A stretch of DNA of 6,747 nucleotides from Clostridiales bacterium. Lineage in GTDB: Bacteria > Bacillota > Clostridia > Oscillospirales > QAMX01. Location of the stretch: assembly GCA_012841675.1 (NCBI GenBank), contig DUUG01000335.1:1-6747 (forward strand), given 5' to 3'. The position numbers and the translations under genes were made by a program. This document shows positions 6,241-6,747 of this stretch, piece by piece (positions within the stretch are counted from its first letter, which is position 1; each line of letters starts with the position of its first letter). The notes beneath the pieces were generated by a model. That model ran no database searches and was not told the origin of the DNA. It saw only the letters and a program-made list of their open reading frames with translations.

Positions 6241-6296
6241 ACAGCAAGAAAATGTTTCGAAAACCGCTTTGGATGAAAAGACGATTCAAAAAAACA

Positions 6297-6325
6297 TTGC
6301 GCAGATGGGATGGTCGTGATATAAT
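6297..6325 (+). promoter_or_regulatory. Extended -10 promoter for the EamA-type gene
   Basis: TGATATAAT (6317-6325) is a perfect extended -10 box. TTGCGC (6297-6302) sits exactly 17 bp upstream of TATAAT as a weak -35. The predicted start near 6332 gives a leader of about 34 nt beginning with a T-rich run. It is divergent from the udp promoter. The 8-bp palindrome TTTCGAAA (6255-6262) lies between the two. Confidence 0.65.
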
Positions 6326-6365
6326 TTCCTAGTGTGTATTTTTTTATTGAAGGGGAAAGAGAGTT

Positions 6366-6747
6366 TTGAACAGTTGGTTTATTTTTGCGCTTTTGACTGT
6401 GTTTGCTTGGGGCGGTTCCGATTTATTCTCCAAAATGGGTTCCGAAAGGGAGGATATTTATAGCCACTGGAAACTGGTGATTGCCGTTGGATTTGTCATG
6501 GGCCTTCATGCCATCATCCAGCTTTTAACGGTAGACAAGGCATATTCCATTTCCCACCTGATTACATATCTGCCCATCTCCCTAATGTATATTTTTGCCA
6601 TGGTGCTGGGATATGCAGGGCTTCGCTACCTGGAACTGTCTGTTTCTTCGCCGGTTTGTAACGCCTCCGGGGCGATTGCCATGGTTTTGTTCTTGGTATT
6701 GATGAATGAAACCATGACAAGTTTGCAGGCGGTGGCTGTGGGCTGTG
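6366..6747 (+). CDS. DMT-superfamily (EamA-like) membrane transporter, N-terminal part
   Basis: The first 127 codons of a hydrophobic protein cut by the right edge. Predicted helices lie at about residues 3-21 (beginning with the WFIFALLTVFAWGGSDLF pattern), 35-54, 66-88 and 93-113. The first helix, ending in a small-residue AWGGSDLFSK turn, resembles EamA/DMT drug-metabolite exporters, which have ten helices as two repeats. The substrate is unknown. The start is taken as TTG 6366: an in-frame TGA at 6348 leaves no ATG, and the next ATG (codon 24) would delete helix 1. AAGGGG is 10 nt upstream, and AAAGAGAG is closer (2 nt). The gene is divergent from udp with its own promoter, so its link to the nucleoside genes is only by proximity. 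Confidence 0.75.
   Translation, partial: MNSWFIFALLTVFAWGGSDLFSKMGSEREDIYSHWKLVIAVGFVMGLHAIIQLLTVDKAYSISHLITYLPISLMYIFAMVLGYAGLRYLELSVSSPVCNASGAIAMVLFLVLMNETMTSLQAVAVGC

Overview
The window looks like chromosomal DNA of a low-GC-lineage Gram-positive anaerobe (Clostridia, perhaps Oscillospiraceae-like). The basis is strong AAGGAGG-type Shine-Dalgarno (SD) sequences before most genes, T-tailed intrinsic terminators, TTG start codons, a clostridial-style FmdB zinc ribbon with a Gly/Cys tail, and mid-range GC by eye. The placement is an inference. I see no transposase, integrase, phage gene, CRISPR array, tRNA or rRNA.

Layout from left to right: (1) 1-1476, minus strand: the first 492 codons of a large protein of uncharacterised function, cut by the left edge. 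(2) 1477-1771: a gene-poor stretch of G/C-run hairpins, holding the leader of that gene, an orphan plus-strand terminator and a strong minus-strand terminator. (3) 1772-6177, minus strand: five genes read leftward in the order udp (uridine phosphorylase), typA/bipA (ribosome-associated GTPase), an fmdB-like zinc ribbon gene, deoC (deoxyribose-phosphate aldolase) and a DUF3298/RsiV-like gene. (4) 6178-6365: a divergent intergenic region with a recognisable promoter on each strand. (5) 6366-6747, plus strand: the start of a DMT/EamA-type membrane transporter, cut by the right edge.

The five-gene cluster probably starts at a promoter near 6212-6240 and ends at the hairpin at 1702-1749. Udp and DeoC are both nucleoside-salvage enzymes: Udp releases uracil and (deoxy)ribose-1-phosphate, and DeoC cleaves deoxyribose-5-phosphate to acetaldehyde and glyceraldehyde-3-phosphate. 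The mutase that would link them (DeoB) is not in the window. TypA and the zinc ribbon sit between them. A weak terminator before deoC and a 14-bp perfect inverted repeat before the DUF3298 gene suggest that downstream expression is tuned or partly independent.

Most of the window is ordinary core-genome content. The least explained parts are the function of the left-edge protein, the hairpin enclosing a perfect TATAAT next to the DUF3298 gene, and the orphan plus-strand terminator near 1651-1683. I did not find a convincing new multi-gene system.
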